A DNA stretch of 64,000 bases from Enterococcus columbae DSM 7374 = ATCC 51263 (GTDB taxonomy: Bacteria > Bacillota > Bacilli > Lactobacillales > Enterococcaceae): contig NZ_KE136351.1 of assembly GCF_000406925.1 (NCBI RefSeq), positions 67,474-131,473 of the forward strand. The letters are read 5' to 3'. Under the pieces are notes generated by a model that was not told the origin of the DNA, made no database searches, and worked only from the letters and a program-made list of their open reading frames with translations. The translations under genes were made by a program, and so were the position numbers. Of this stretch, positions 17,194-26,317 are shown piece after piece. Positions within the stretch are counted from its first letter, which is position 1. Each line of letters starts with the position of its first letter.

Positions 17194-17511
17194 CTAGCGA
17201 AGATCTCTTTTTCTAAAACCCAGCCAACCGATAAGGATAAAGCTCAAACCAAGTAAACCAACTAATAAGCTTGGTAGCCAACGAATTGCATGTAAGGGAT
17301 AGTTCGCTAAAAAATGAAACGCACTCGTTTTTACCAACCATTTAGGTAAATGCAATAACGATTGAAAATAGGCTAAAACAAAGCTATAACCTAGATAACC
17401 ATAAACGACTCCACTCAGCTGTGGCAGCCAACCAAAACAAAGGCTCATCGCACCTATAAAGAATAGCATGAGCGGTAATTGGTGAAAAGTGGCGAGTGAA
17501 CTACTCTCCAC
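17194..17511 (-). pseudogene. 3' remnant of an ABC-2 type permease
   Basis: An open stretch of about 105 codons with three hydrophobic spans ending in WLGFRKRDLR. The last part (LPKWLVKTSAFHFLANYP..LSFILIGWLGFRKRDL) resembles the C-terminus of large permeases of TetR-linked polyketide/tetronasin-type exporters. It has no ribosome site or natural start and begins exactly where the insertion element ends, so it is a truncated gene. Family assignment from the C-terminal end only. Confidence 0.65.
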
Positions 17512-17654
17512 TTAGCTAAACCTAACGGTTCTTAACGCTTGAAGTGGGAGCTTCTTGGGAATAGAGCGTACTTGATAGCTTATTTCTTCACTAACAGCGG
17601 TTTCTCTTATTTACCAAGCTATCCCCGTAGTTCCTACGGTTTTTTTGATTGTGC
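17512..17654 (-). ncRNA. Candidate reRNA (omega RNA) of TnpB
   Basis: The region downstream of tnpB up to the element end contains CCGTAG/CTACGG and the terminal hairpin, as in guide RNAs that overlap the 3' end of tnpB. The guide portion would be the roughly 16-20 bases beyond the element end, here inside the permease remnant below 17512. Transcription is not shown by sequence alone. Confidence 0.45.
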
Positions 17655-18797
17655 CTAAGCTGAAGTTTGTATTCTTAGACCTTCAATCAATATATTGATA
17701 CTAGCGTTGATATCACGGTCATGATGAGTATGACAAATAGGGCAAGTCCATTCTCGAATATCGAGCGATTTCTTGCCATCTTTATGTCCGCACTCTGAAC
17801 AAATCTGACTAGACGGAAACCACTGATCCACTTTGATGATTTCACGTCCATACCAGTCCGCTTTGTATTGCAACTTAGCCACAAAGCTAGACCAAGATAC
17901 ATCAGAAATACTTCTTGCTAATTTATGATTACGCAACATACCTTTTACGTTTAAGTCTTCAATACAGATAATATCGTGATTTTTGATAATTTCTGTACTC
18001 AGTTTATTCAGAAAATCAGTACGTTGATTTTTTACTTTTTCGTAGAGACGTGCCACTTTTTGTCTTTGTTTCTGATAGTTTCGAGCCTCATAGAGTTTAA
18101 CACCTCGTTTTTTAGCTAATAATGCACGCCTAGACAGTTTACGTTGTTCACGTTTAAGCTTTTTCTCCATTTTTGAAGTGAATTTATTATTATCAATTTT
18201 TTGTCCATCTGAAAGAATCGCAAAGTCTGTAATACCTAAGTCAATACCAATGGCAGAATTGGTTTTAGGTAACTCGCTAATTTCTTCTTTACATAACAAA
18301 GAAATATAGTATTTACCGCTAGAATGGCGTGATATTGTAGCAGATTTAATCATCCCTTTTGGTTGTCTATGAAGCTTAATTCTTACTAATGATTTCAATT
18401 TAGGAACTTTTATGAATTTACTATCAATCAAAGCAACTGTACCATTTTGATTATTCGTTGTATAACTCTGAACAGGATTTTTCTTACTTTTGAAACGTGG
18501 AAAGCCAACAGATTTATCCCGAAAAAAATTCTTGTATGCTTTATCTAAATGAAGTTGGGCATTGGCCAAAGCGAGGCTATCGACTTCTTTCAGAAATGGA
18601 AATTCTTTCTTATATTTAGCCGGTGTTGGAAAAGTCATTTTTTTAGAAGAATCATTTTTAACTTCTTCATATGCTTTTTTTCGGTCATTAAGCATTAGAT
18701 TGTAGACCTTACGAACGCAGCCGAAAGTTTTGGCAAAGAAGATTTCTTGTTCCTCTGTTGGATAGATTCTGAATTTGTACGCTTTTAGTCGTTCCAC
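17655..18797 (-). CDS. tnpB: TnpB RNA-guided nuclease of IS200/IS605 family
   Basis: About 380 residues. RuvC catalytic acids are visible: Asp in [10 protein letters not shown] (near 186), Glu in [10 protein letters not shown] (near 280) and Asp in [10 protein letters not shown] (near 362). The zinc finger CSECGHKDG...[13 protein letters not shown] lies between the last two. All are intact, and length is normal for TnpB, the ancestor-like relative of Cas12. GTG start at 18797 is preceded by GCAGG; another GTG lies three codons upstream. The gene begins 16 bases after tnpA. Function (element retention by guided cleavage of empty donor sites) is family knowledge. Confidence 0.93.
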   Translation of the reverse strand: MERLKAYKFRIYPTEEQEIFFAKTFGCVRKVYNLMLNDRKKAYEEVKNDSSKKMTFPTPAKYKKEFPFLKEVDSLALANAQLHLDKAYKNFFRDKSVGFPRFKSKKNPVQSYTTNNQNGTVALIDSKFIKVPKLKSLVRIKLHRQPKGMIKSATISRHSSGKYYISLLCKEEISELPKTNSAIGIDLGITDFAILSDGQKIDNNKFTSKMEKKLKREQRKLSRRALLAKKRGVKLYEARNYQKQRQKVARLYEKVKNQRTDFLNKLSTEIIKNHDIICIEDLNVKGMLRNHKLARSISDVSWSSFVAKLQYKADWYGREIIKVDQWFPSSQICSECGHKDGKKSLDIREWTCPICHTHHDRDINASINILIEGLRIQTSA

Positions 18798-18813
18798 AAA
18801 GTTCACCTGCTTT

Positions 18814-19218
18814 CTATTTATGATTGTTTCCTTGATTTTGGATGTATTTCTTTATCACATCAATTGGTGCTCCACCAGTCGTCAACAGACAAAAACTTTT
18901 AGACCAAAACATTTCTTTCCAAAGAAACTGTTTGACTCTCGGAAAATCACGTTTTATCAATCTTGAACTAGCGCTTTTATAGGCGTTGATGAATTTTGTC
19001 AATTCTGTTTTAGGATGAGCTTTGAACATAATATGAACGTGGTCTTTATCATGATTCCACTCCACTAAAGTAATGTGATACGATTCTGAAATTCTTTCAA
19101 AAGTAGCTTTAGCATAATCAGATATTTCATCATCAATCACTTGTCTACGGTATTTCGTTACTAAAATAAGATGGTAATAAAGAAGAAAGACTGAATGTTT
19201 ATTTGTATCTAATTCCAT
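18814..19218 (-). CDS. tnpA: IS200-type Y1 transposase
   Basis: 134 residues. HUH motif [10 protein letters not shown] (His60, His62) and catalytic Tyr125 in VIKKYIQNQ are present, so the enzyme looks complete. It works on single-stranded DNA at hairpin ends. No strong ribosome site. A promoter with TTGTCT (19273-19278, minus strand) and TATAAT (19249-19254), 18-bp spacing, lies upstream inside the element. Together with tnpB it makes a complete element. Confidence 0.93.
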   Translation of the reverse strand: MELDTNKHSVFLLYYHLILVTKYRRQVIDDEISDYAKATFERISESYHITLVEWNHDKDHVHIMFKAHPKTELTKFINAYKSASSRLIKRDFPRVKQFLWKEMFWSKSFCLLTTGGAPIDVIKKYIQNQGNNHK

Positions 19219-19419
19219 TTTATATCAACTTATTTCTAATATATACTGATTATAACATAGAACGAAATAAAAAGACAATGTAATGTATTGTCGGTCTTCG
19301 AGTTACCAACAGTAACCCTCATACCGAACGGCATTCATCACCCACCTATAGAGGATGGTCGACTTCTACCTGAATTACGTTAAAATATGTTGAATGCTAG
19401 CTGAATAAACTTTTCCTAA

Positions 19420-19662
19420 AAAAAAGACGCTACGTTTGCTAAAGCGATGGAGGACTATACCAAACAAGCGTATGATTTAATGAAAACTTTATTTCAACAA
19501 GGTCGTAAAGAAGGCGCTATCAGTTCCAAATACACGGATGAATTCCTACTGCTTTATTTTCAATGCCTAGTTGAAGGCTTCAGCCAACCACATATCTATC
19601 AACAAGCCTTAGCCTATACAAAAGAATGGAGCGAGGTTGTGCTAAAAGGATTTGCTCCTTAG
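19420..19662 (+). pseudogene. 3' remnant of a TetR-family regulator
   Basis: An open stretch ending YTKEWSEVVLKGFAP; the phrase KDATFAKAMEDYTKQAYDLMKTLFQQGRKEGAI..EFLLLYFQCLVEGF fits the effector domain of TetR regulators. No helix-turn-helix part is left; a stop and A-run lie immediately upstream at 19417. The other side of the insertion element carries the exporter remnant on the opposite strand, so element insertion was accompanied by deletion and probably inversion. Confidence 0.6.
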
Positions 19663-19702
19663 CAAGTACTAAAATGAAAAAAACGAACAGCGAGCTAGAT
19701 GA

Positions 19703-19876
19703 CTACTTATGCAAAGTGAGATTGGACAGTATTTGATGAACAAGATCTTGAGTAGTGGGGAAAATAATTAACGCGACAACCAAACCGACTGCTAATTCTC
19801 GAAAAAATACGAAACATATGACAATAACCAACACTAGAATACAAGCAGTGACGAACAATTCGCGATATTTTGACAT
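19703..19876 (-). CDS. Small membrane protein, 57 residues
   Basis: Not recognised. Starts MSKYRELFVTACILVLVIVICFVFFRELAV in two hydrophobic spans separated by an Arg-Glu pair, then VGLVVALIIFPTTQDLVHQ. An AAGGAG site lies about nine bases before the ATG at 19876, the best support that it is real. It is isolated, antisense to nothing known, and follows the TetR remnant in convergent orientation. Confidence 0.6.
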   Translation of the reverse strand: MSKYRELFVTACILVLVIVICFVFFRELAVGLVVALIIFPTTQDLVHQILSNLTLHK

Positions 19877-20375
19877 GATGATTCACTCCTTATCGGCTAT
19901 TATAATATATTTTTAATCCTTTTAGCAAAAAAATTTACATAACCAAATTAAAAAAATTAATCCCAAAATTTACAAAGAGCTTTTTCGTTGATCTATCAAG
20001 CTTTTTATTGCTTTTTCACTTATAAAAAAACAACGACATAAAAATACAAACTAAAAATAAACACCATAACATATCATGCTAAAGAGGAGGATAAAAACAG
20101 CTTGCTCATTGCCCAATCTATAGCCTTAAATTCTTGAATAATTTATTTATTGAAGAGGATAAAAAACTAATTATTTTTTTGTTTTATTTCGCATTCTGAT
20201 AAGTTGTTATTTGTAAATGATTTCAAGATAATTTATTTTTGTGTTTTTCGATAAAAAATCGGATAATTTCAAGTATTTTCTTTTTTTTAAAATAACTTCA
20301 CTTTGCATCTTTTCTCTTTACAAGTTTATTGTTTTTGGGGTAAAATAAATAAAAAGAGTTTGAGAGGTGAATGTA
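19877..20375. other. AT-rich intergenic stretch
   Basis: No gene of usable length. An AAGAGGAGGATAAAAA at about 20081 looks like a ribosome site but is followed only by reading frames of under 20 codons. A TAAAAT at 20341 may be the -10 of the following TetR gene. Confidence 0.4.
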
Positions 20376-20972
20376 ATGCGTCGTAAAGTTTATACAAAAG
20401 ATCAAATCTTGAAAGCTGCACATGAAGTTGTTTTAGAAAGTGGTTTTGAAAAATTTACCGCACGTAATGTTGCAAAAAAAATGGGCATTTCCACACAACC
20501 CATCTATTTAGAATTTAAAAATATGGAAGATTTAAAACGTACCTTGTTGCAAAAGATCGAAACTGACATGCATCGTAAGTTTATGAGCCAGCCTATTACT
20601 GGAGATGTAATCGTCGATGCACCCGTACATTATATTGAATTCGCCATGAAAAAACCGAAGCTATTCAAAGCATTGTATGTCGATCCTAAAGGTGGCGGAC
20701 CGATTATGTATGAATATTCCGTAAAATTCTACAAGGAATTATCTAAACAAAGTCGTCGCTTTAACGGTATCTCAGACGAAACCTTTAATTTATTACATTT
20801 GGAAGCTTGGATTGTCGTTAATGGTTTAATTACGATGTTACTTGCCGGTATCATCAGCCTATCCCATGAAGAATTAATTGACCTCGTTCAAAAATTAATC
20901 GACGATATTTCGCAAGGCAAAAAATTCCAATTTGATGTAAAAGTCGATCCTAAAATTAGTGAAAATATTTAA
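20376..20972 (+). CDS. TetR-family transcriptional regulator
   Basis: 198 residues. N-terminal helix-turn-helix: QILKAAHEVVLESGFEKFTARNVAKKMGISTQPIYLEFKNMEDLKR. The C-terminal ligand domain has aromatic and basic residues (KPKLFKALYVDPKGGGPIMYEYSVKFYKELSKQSRR). GAGAGGTG site eight bases before the ATG at 20376. Monocistronic with a terminator. Its target is not apparent; the nearest genes are the small membrane protein and a YczE-like protein. Confidence 0.85.
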   Translation: MRRKVYTKDQILKAAHEVVLESGFEKFTARNVAKKMGISTQPIYLEFKNMEDLKRTLLQKIETDMHRKFMSQPITGDVIVDAPVHYIEFAMKKPKLFKALYVDPKGGGPIMYEYSVKFYKELSKQSRRFNGISDETFNLLHLEAWIVVNGLITMLLAGIISLSHEELIDLVQKLIDDISQGKKFQFDVKVDPKISENI

Positions 20973-20989
20973 TGAATGCCAAATAGACC

Positions 20990-21025
20990 AATAGCTACTT
21001 TCTCATTAGAGGGTAGCTATTTTTA
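20990..21025 (+). terminator. TetR gene terminator
   Basis: AATAGCTAC pairs with GTAGCTATT, followed by TTTAT, 18 bases after the stop codon. Confidence 0.7.
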
Positions 21026-21094
21026 TGTTTTTAGCTCATTCTTCCCGATTGAGTAAACCGAAATTTTTCTAGGTCTAAACAAGTAGCTAAATAT

Positions 21095-21124
21095 AAAAAA
21101 AACGAGGTAAAATGTTTTACCTCG
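21095..21124 (-). terminator. Terminator of the YczE-like gene
   Basis: CGAGGTAAAA (21103-21112) and TTTTACCTCG form a 10-bp stem with a two-base minimal loop, followed on the minus strand by TTTTTTTT. Confidence 0.8.
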
Positions 21125-21153
21125 CAAAGACTTATCTATTTAAACATTAGAAA

Positions 21154-21774
21154 CTACGCAACTTTTCCTTCTTTTAACGCTAAACGTTCAAAGAAATTTA
21201 ACACTTGTTCCATGAAAAAGCCAGTGGTCAATACGCACAAAATCGTCCCTACCCCAAAGTTTTGGCTGCCTAATAGTAAACCTAAAATAACCATTCCCGC
21301 ATCCAAGCCAATTCGGATATATCTTAATGGAAAACGAGTCGCTTTGACCAACATCATCGTTAAGCATTCAATAGCCGCTGAGCCTAGCTGAGCAGAAACA
21401 TAAATGCCCACACCTAGACCATAAACAACAATGCCTACAATCGCAGCCAGCCAATGATGATTAGCAATAAATTCGTTAGCTAAAATATAGGGACTTAAAA
21501 AATTCACCGTTAAGCCCACACCAAAAGCATTAGCAAAGCTACCTAGGCCCACTTGCTTACGATCAAATATCAAAGCAAAGGCTAAAACAATCAAATTAAA
21601 GGTCAAGCTTAAATACCCAAACTGCCACGGAACAAAATTCATCCATCCAAATAATGCAACACTCAACGTATCAACACCTAACGTACTAGCAATCATTAAA
21701 GTAATTCCTAGTGCAACTAACAACGTACCTACCACTACTTTTAGTATTTGATGGCCTTCAATTCTTCTTTTCAT
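21154..21774 (-). CDS. YczE/YyaS/YitT-family membrane protein
   Basis: 206 residues with five or six predicted spans and conserved Gly-rich loops (LMIASTLGVDTLSVALFGW, YGLGVGIYVSAQLGSAAIECL). Function in the family is unproven; Bacillus YczE affects lipopeptide production. I start at the ATG at 21774 with a GAGGCG site; in-frame ATGs upstream lack one. Monocistronic. A related but diverged protein is at 53821-54459. Confidence 0.8.
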   Translation of the reverse strand: MKRRIEGHQILKVVVGTLLVALGITLMIASTLGVDTLSVALFGWMNFVPWQFGYLSLTFNLIVLAFALIFDRKQVGLGSFANAFGVGLTVNFLSPYILANEFIANHHWLAAIVGIVVYGLGVGIYVSAQLGSAAIECLTMMLVKATRFPLRYIRIGLDAGMVILGLLLGSQNFGVGTILCVLTTGFFMEQVLNFFERLALKEGKVA

Positions 21775-21899
21775 GCGTACGCCTCGCTTTTCTGCCATTT
21801 TATAGTTTTTTTGACTATAAATAGTATACAAAATTGCTAGCTAGCTAAAAAGGTCAAGTGTCCTTTTCTCATCTATTTTTTAAACCTTAATTTTAACGT

Positions 21900-21933
21900 C
21901 AAAAACCAGCATCTAAAAATTAGCTGCTGGCTT
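21900..21933 (-). terminator. add terminator
   Basis: CCAGCA/TGCTGG stem (21906-21930) followed on the minus strand by TTTTT, 12 bases past the add stop codon. Confidence 0.7.
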
Positions 21934-21944
21934 TTCTTCAAGGA

Positions 21945-22937
21945 TTAATGATAGGCTTGCTCTATTAAGTCTTTTACAGCCTTTTTAGTCGCTTCATCAG
22001 CAAAAGAAGCATTGATAGCATCTACGTTTAACCGTTTCATCTGCGCTAAGGTTAGCTGAAAATGCGTGACTAATAGTTGATATTCTTTGGTTAAAGTTGT
22101 ATTAGAAACTGTCCGATTATCTGTGTTAATTGCCATTTTTAACTCTTGGGCTAGAAAATAAGGAAAAGGATAATGTTCGATACAATCAATCGCATTCGTT
22201 TGTAAATTGCTCGTTGGACATAACTCAAGCAATACATTCTTCGCCTTACATAATTCAATCGCTGCTAAATCGTCTTTAATCGCCACCCCATGACCAATAC
22301 GAGTTGCCCCAAGCTGAACTGCTTCCACTACATGATGTGCACAACCACATTCACCTGCATGTAAGGTGATTTGTAGCTGATGAGCTTTAGCCGCTTGAAC
22401 AACCGCTTTTCGATGGCCTAAAGCATCGCGTTCATCACCTGCATAATCAAAGCCTACAATCTGCGCTTGCTGTAAAGCAGCAATTTCTTGAATCATTTGT
22501 AAATTCCGTTCATTCTCATGATGACGCAAAGCGCAAACTAACAGATTGGCCCTCACCTCATATTGTTCCTGTGCTAAGCGAATCCCTTTGAGCACGGCTG
22601 TCATCACCTGCGCTAAGCTCAAGCCTGCTCGTGTATGGAGTAATGGCGCAAAACGAATCTCGATATAACGGACATTCTCCTTAGCCACCTGCTCAATTAA
22701 ATCAAAAGCAGCTAAAGTTAGATTTTCTTCACTTTGCAGTAAGGGTAAAACTGCATCAAAGCTATCTAAATACGCCTGTAAATTAGCACATTTCTTCGGT
22801 GCCTGTGCCTTTTGCAAATTTTCAAGTGGATAGCCATCCTTTATTGCTAATTTTTTTAAAGTAGCCATACTAACGGAACCATCCAAATGACAGTGCAACT
22901 CAACTTTTGGTAATGCTTGAATTAATTCTGCGTTCAT
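21945..22937 (-). CDS. add: Adenosine deaminase
   Basis: Converts adenosine and deoxyadenosine to inosine forms in purine salvage. 330 residues. Zinc ligands His15/His17 are in ELHCHLDGS; HAGECG holds the catalytic glutamate region, TRIGHGVAI another zinc histidine, and NTDNRTVSNTTL the aspartate pair. GGAGG site 11 bases before the ATG. It stands downstream of a Crp/Fnr gene on the same strand with about 70 bases between them. No PurBox was seen upstream. Confidence 0.94.
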   Translation of the reverse strand: MNAELIQALPKVELHCHLDGSVSMATLKKLAIKDGYPLENLQKAQAPKKCANLQAYLDSFDAVLPLLQSEENLTLAAFDLIEQVAKENVRYIEIRFAPLLHTRAGLSLAQVMTAVLKGIRLAQEQYEVRANLLVCALRHHENERNLQMIQEIAALQQAQIVGFDYAGDERDALGHRKAVVQAAKAHQLQITLHAGECGCAHHVVEAVQLGATRIGHGVAIKDDLAAIELCKAKNVLLELCPTSNLQTNAIDCIEHYPFPYFLAQELKMAINTDNRTVSNTTLTKEYQLLVTHFQLTLAQMKRLNVDAINASFADEATKKAVKDLIEQAYH

Positions 22938-23008
22938 CCTTGATTGATCCTCCCAAGATAGATATTATGCGAATTATAGCAAATCTAGCTCAAAAATCAA
23001 GGGAAAGA

Positions 23009-23731
23009 TTAAAACTCAATTTTTAACAGCATTTGTTTATATTGATGTGGAGATAAGAAAATTTTTTTCTTATCTGTAGAAACCTCATCTGCTAATCGTA
23101 ATTTTTGAATCACTCGTCCTACGGTGCGGACACTAATACCAAGTTGTTTAGCAATTTCTTGATAAGAAGCGGCAACAACTAATTCACTTTCTTTCGTCGT
23201 CGCCAGTAAGTGACTTTTTTGCTCGTAATAAGTAACCAAATAAAAACGAACACGATCAATAGCTTTGGCATAGTAAAATAACCCATCATTGCCTGAGCGT
23301 GTATATAAATCTTGGGCTAACCAAGCCATACATTTACGCATCAAATCCACATCTGTTTGCAACGCACGATAAACTGCAGCTGCAGGTAAACGTAAGACTT
23401 CCAAGGGTGTCTTAGCAATCACGGTGGCAATCGCATGCTCCTTTTGGGCGATAACTTCTAAAAGACCTACAACTCCTTTATTTTCATCTAATTGAAAATA
23501 GCTATATTCATTTCCATCCGCATATTCTCTTAAGCCAACCGCCTCACCAGATAAGACGAAATAGACATCACTAGGAAAATCTCCTCTAGAAACCACCGTC
23601 TGCTTCGGCTGAAAACTTAACTTTGTTCCTTGTTTAAGTAATTCAGGGGGCAAATCATGCACATTGAAATGTCCAGTTAGTTGATATTGTTGCCACAAAG
23701 AGAGTAGTTCATCCATATCCTTCATCTCCAT
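23009..23731 (-). CDS. Crp/Fnr-family transcriptional regulator
   Basis: About 240 residues. The cyclic-nucleotide-type beta barrel covers residues about 30-130 (KQTVVSRGDFPSDVYFVLSGEAVGL), then a dimer helix and a Crp-type winged helix (SYQEIAKQLGISVRTVGRVIQKLRLADEV). No N-terminal cysteine cluster is present, so an FNR iron-sulfur sensor is unlikely, and the cAMP-contact arginine pattern is not evident. Closer to the YeiL-like group. Start uncertain among three in-frame ATGs at 23731, 23725 and 23716. Ligand unknown. Confidence 0.85.
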   Translation of the reverse strand: MEMKDMDELLSLWQQYQLTGHFNVHDLPPELLKQGTKLSFQPKQTVVSRGDFPSDVYFVLSGEAVGLREYADGNEYSYFQLDENKGVVGLLEVIAQKEHAIATVIAKTPLEVLRLPAAAVYRALQTDVDLMRKCMAWLAQDLYTRSGNDGLFYYAKAIDRVRFYLVTYYEQKSHLLATTKESELVVAASYQEIAKQLGISVRTVGRVIQKLRLADEVSTDKKKIFLSPHQYKQMLLKIEF

Positions 23732-23790
23732 TACGACTCATTTGTTATTAGTATATCATTAAAAAAAAGCGTTTTACAATAATTGCAACA

Positions 23791-23834
23791 AAAAAGCATC
23801 AATCAATGACTGGTCCGATTGATTAATGCTTTTG
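23791..23834 (-). terminator. nagB terminator
   Basis: AATCAAT/ATTGATT inside a larger GCAT/ATGC pairing, followed on the minus strand by TTTTTTG, directly after the nagB stop codon. Confidence 0.7.
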
Positions 23835-23838
23835 TCAT

Positions 23839-24546
23839 TTATTTATTTAATAAGCTAGCCGCTTTTTGATCAACAATTACGGTAACATTCGGATGCTTTT
23901 GTAAAATACTAGCCGGTAAGCTTTCTGTTACTTCACCTTCTAGCATAGCTTGAATGGCTTGGGCCTTCTTTTCGCCAAAGGCTAATAAGACAATTTCTTT
24001 ACTTTGCATAATTGAAGCAATCCCCATCGATAAGGCATGAGTTGGCACTTCTTCTTTGCTTGTGAAATAGCGTTGATTGGCTGCGATGGTTGAAGGGGTT
24101 AAAGCAACCACATGAGTCGTTTGGTCAAATGGCGTTCCTGGCTCATTAAAACCGATATGGCCATTTTCCCCAATCCCTAAAATTTGAAAATCAATTGGAT
24201 TAGCTTGAATAATCGCATCATAGCGTGCGCATTCAGCAGTTAGATCACTTGCTAAACCATTAGGTACATAAGTTTCTTTAAATGGTTTATGGTCAAATAA
24301 ATGTTGATTCATATAGTAGCGATAGCTTTGCTCATTTTCTCCACTAAGCCCAACATATTCATCTAAATTAATTGAAATACAATCAGAAAAATCCAAATCA
24401 CTCTGAATCATTACTTGATACAAGGTTTCTGGGGTACCGCCAGTCGCCAATCCATAGGTCTTTTTGCCAGCTAAAAAAGCTTGCTTTAACAATTCAAAAG
24501 CTTGTTGGCCACCTTCAACTGCATTTTGTACTTGGATAATTTTCAT
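23839..24546 (-). CDS. nagB: Glucosamine-6-phosphate deaminase
   Basis: Converts glucosamine-6-phosphate to fructose-6-phosphate and ammonia, feeding amino sugars into glycolysis. 235 residues, the short Gram-positive form. Motifs: [10 protein letters not shown], the catalytic aspartate block INLDEYVGL, and [24 protein letters not shown] site before the ATG. Monocistronic, with two NagR-type operators around its promoter, so induction by amino sugars is expected. nagA is not adjacent. Confidence 0.95.
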   Translation of the reverse strand: MKIIQVQNAVEGGQQAFELLKQAFLAGKKTYGLATGGTPETLYQVMIQSDLDFSDCISINLDEYVGLSGENEQSYRYYMNQHLFDHKPFKETYVPNGLASDLTAECARYDAIIQANPIDFQILGIGENGHIGFNEPGTPFDQTTHVVALTPSTIAANQRYFTSKEEVPTHALSMGIASIMQSKEIVLLAFGEKKAQAIQAMLEGEVTESLPASILQKHPNVTVIVDQKAASLLNK

Positions 24547-24559
24547 ACGATCCCCTCCT

Positions 24560-24611
24560 AATTGGTATACACCAATTCTAACACAAGCCTCATAATTTGT
24601 CTAGACCAATT
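24560..24611 (-). promoter_or_regulatory. nagB promoter with two dre-type NagR operators
   Basis: On the minus strand TAGACA (24598-24603) and TAGAAT (24575-24580) make a promoter with 17-bp spacing. Operator 1, 24560-24577, reads AATTGGTATACACCAATT with 7-bp perfect arms and fits TGGTNTANACCA. Operator 2, 24594-24611, reads AATTTGTCTAGACCAATT and differs from that pattern at one base. Their centres are 34 bp apart, covering the -35 and the start site. The sites match known DasR/NagR (GntR-HutC) dre elements. Confidence 0.8.
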
Positions 24612-24619
24612 TAACGTTC

Positions 24620-24648
24620 AAAAAAGAAGGCGAGGAACACTCCTCGCC
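24620..24648 (-). terminator. Terminator of the mannitol operon
   Basis: GGCGAGGA (24629-24636) and TCCTCGCC (24641-24648) with a four-base loop; on the minus strand the stem is followed by TTCTTTTTTG. It lies after mtlD. Confidence 0.9.
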
Positions 24649-24676
24649 TCAAAAAGAATTATGGAAAAGTAAGGAA

Positions 24677-25825
24677 CTACTCGGCAGCATCTTCATAACT
24701 AGCAACAATTGCTTGTACTAGTGTTTCATCAGTTAATTGAGTCACTTCTTTGACCACTTCTTCAACTGGTTTTTCTTTTAATAATCCTTGCAATTCAACA
24801 CTTTGCTGATCTTGGTCATCTTTATAATTAAAGATTAAGCCCACAACGCGCAATAGATTTTCATAGCTTAAATTGCGCGCATATAATTCGCGAATTGGAC
24901 GAATAAAACGTTCATCATAGCCTAATTTACGAATCGGTGTACGGGCCACCCGATTAATCCCATCAGAAATATATGGATTTTGGAAACGTGCCACAATTTT
25001 TTTGGCATAAGCGGCATGGACTTCTGGATCAAATTGCCATTTGTTAATCAAAAGGCTACCCGTTTCTTTTAACACATTTTGTAGAGTGCTTAATACCTTT
25101 TCATCAGCAATCGCTTCATCAATCGTTTGATACCCTAAGGCCGCTCCGGTATAGGCTACAGCAGCATGTCCAGTGTTGACTGAGAATAATTTACGTTCAA
25201 TATATGGTTCTAAATCTTCCACATATTCCACATCGCTTAAAACTAATTCAGGGTTTTTCATTTGAGTACGGTCAATCACCCATTCACTAAATGGTTCTAC
25301 TGAAACAAATAATGGATCTTCATGATGTTGAATTGGCACGATTCGGTCAACCGCTGCATTAGGGAAACCGACATATTGTTCAACATAAGCTAAATCCTCT
25401 GCTGATAAAAATGCACGTACCTTTTCAAATAAGAACTGGCTACCACCAATCATATTTTCACAAGCAACCACGTCTAGCGCTTCGGTACTACCATTTTCAC
25501 GTCGTTTTTGGATTCCCTTAGCAATTAACTCAGCAATAAATGGTAAAATGTTTGGTCCAATTGCTGTTGTTACAATTTGGCTTGTTGCAATAGAGTCAAT
25601 GACTTGTTCTGGATTTTTTTGATTATTGATTCCCGTCACATTTTCTACTACAATCTGACGTTTCGCTTCTTCAGCTAGTTCAATGGTATAGGTTTTTCTT
25701 TCAATCAAGGCATCGATAATGGTTTCGTTAATATCAACAAAATCAATCGCAAAACCATTTTTTGCTAAAATTTCTCCAATAAAGCCTCGACCAATATTTC
25801 CTGCTCCAAAATGAGTTGCTTTCAT
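24677..25825 (-). CDS. mtlD: Mannitol-1-phosphate 5-dehydrogenase
   Basis: NAD-dependent oxidation of mannitol-1-phosphate to fructose-6-phosphate. 382 residues. Starts [20 protein letters not shown] with the NAD-binding GxGxxx[22 protein letters not shown] and the catalytic [14 protein letters not shown] block are typical of MtlD. GAGG site before the ATG. It starts one base after the mtlF stop codon and is the last gene of the operon. Confidence 0.96.
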   Translation of the reverse strand: MKATHFGAGNIGRGFIGEILAKNGFAIDFVDINETIIDALIERKTYTIELAEEAKRQIVVENVTGINNQKNPEQVIDSIATSQIVTTAIGPNILPFIAELIAKGIQKRRENGSTEALDVVACENMIGGSQFLFEKVRAFLSAEDLAYVEQYVGFPNAAVDRIVPIQHHEDPLFVSVEPFSEWVIDRTQMKNPELVLSDVEYVEDLEPYIERKLFSVNTGHAAVAYTGAALGYQTIDEAIADEKVLSTLQNVLKETGSLLINKWQFDPEVHAAYAKKIVARFQNPYISDGINRVARTPIRKLGYDERFIRPIRELYARNLSYENLLRVVGLIFNYKDDQDQQSVELQGLLKEKPVEEVVKEVTQLTDETLVQAIVASYEDAAE

Positions 25826-25826
25826 G

Positions 25827-26264
25827 CTACTCTGCCTCCTCTAATAAACGAATGATTTCTTCTTTCGTTTTTGCATCTGCTAATTTTACAACATTTTCAA
25901 CTTCTGAACAGAAGATAGCAATTTTTTGTAATAAATCTAAATGTTCATTTTCAATACCTGCAATTCCAAATAAAACCATTGCTAGATTTTCTGAATCAGG
26001 CTCGCCAAATTGCACTCCTTGCGGCACTTGAATCACACAAATCCCTGTTTTCTTCACATATTTTTTAGCTTCATCTGTACCATGAGGAATGGCAATGAAA
26101 TTACCCATGTAAGTTGAAACTAAATTGTTGCGTTCAATCATCGCTTCGATATAATCTTCATCAACACAGCCATTGTCAACTAACAAACGACCACATGCAC
26201 GAATTGCCTCTTCTTTGTTCGCATAGCTTTGGTTTAATAACACCATATTTTCTGTAAGTTCCAT
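25827..26264 (-). CDS. mtlF: PTS mannitol EIIA component
   Basis: 145-residue phosphocarrier passing phosphate from HPr to the EIIB domain of MtlA. Active-site histidine in [13 protein letters not shown]; overall order [28 protein letters not shown] fits EIIA-Mtl. AGGAGG site before the ATG. Separate EIIA matches the MtlA protein here, which lacks an EIIA domain. Between mtlR and mtlD. Confidence 0.95.
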   Translation of the reverse strand: MELTENMVLLNQSYANKEEAIRACGRLLVDNGCVDEDYIEAMIERNNLVSTYMGNFIAIPHGTDEAKKYVKKTGICVIQVPQGVQFGEPDSENLAMVLFGIAGIENEHLDLLQKIAIFCSEVENVVKLADAKTKEEIIRLLEEAE

Positions 26265-26317
26265 ATTTCTTTTCCTCCTAATATTAGAAACCCTTTTTTA
26301 ATTAAAGGGTGATTCAC

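Larger units (their letters stand above)
17512..19380 (-). mobile_element. IS200/IS605-family element with tnpA and tnpB
   Basis: Two genes in the same orientation, Y1 transposase then TnpB, flanked by imperfect hairpins in place of terminal inverted repeats: at the low-coordinate end CTCCCACTT pairs with AAGTGGAG, and GAGTTAC/GTAACCC at 19299-19320 lies near the other end. Such subterminal hairpins are recognised by the single-strand transposase. The right boundary (17512) is set by the start of permease homology; the left boundary (near 19380) is approximate. Both genes are intact, so the copy may be active. Confidence 0.8.

Noticed and set aside
17655-18797. Cas12-type CRISPR effector
   Set aside because: Length, zinc finger and the adjacent Y1 transposase make it TnpB; no repeat array is present in the window.
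20081-20130. Ribosome site AAGAGGAGG followed by short frames
   Set aside because: The frames are 11-16 codons, without conservation evidence or terminator.
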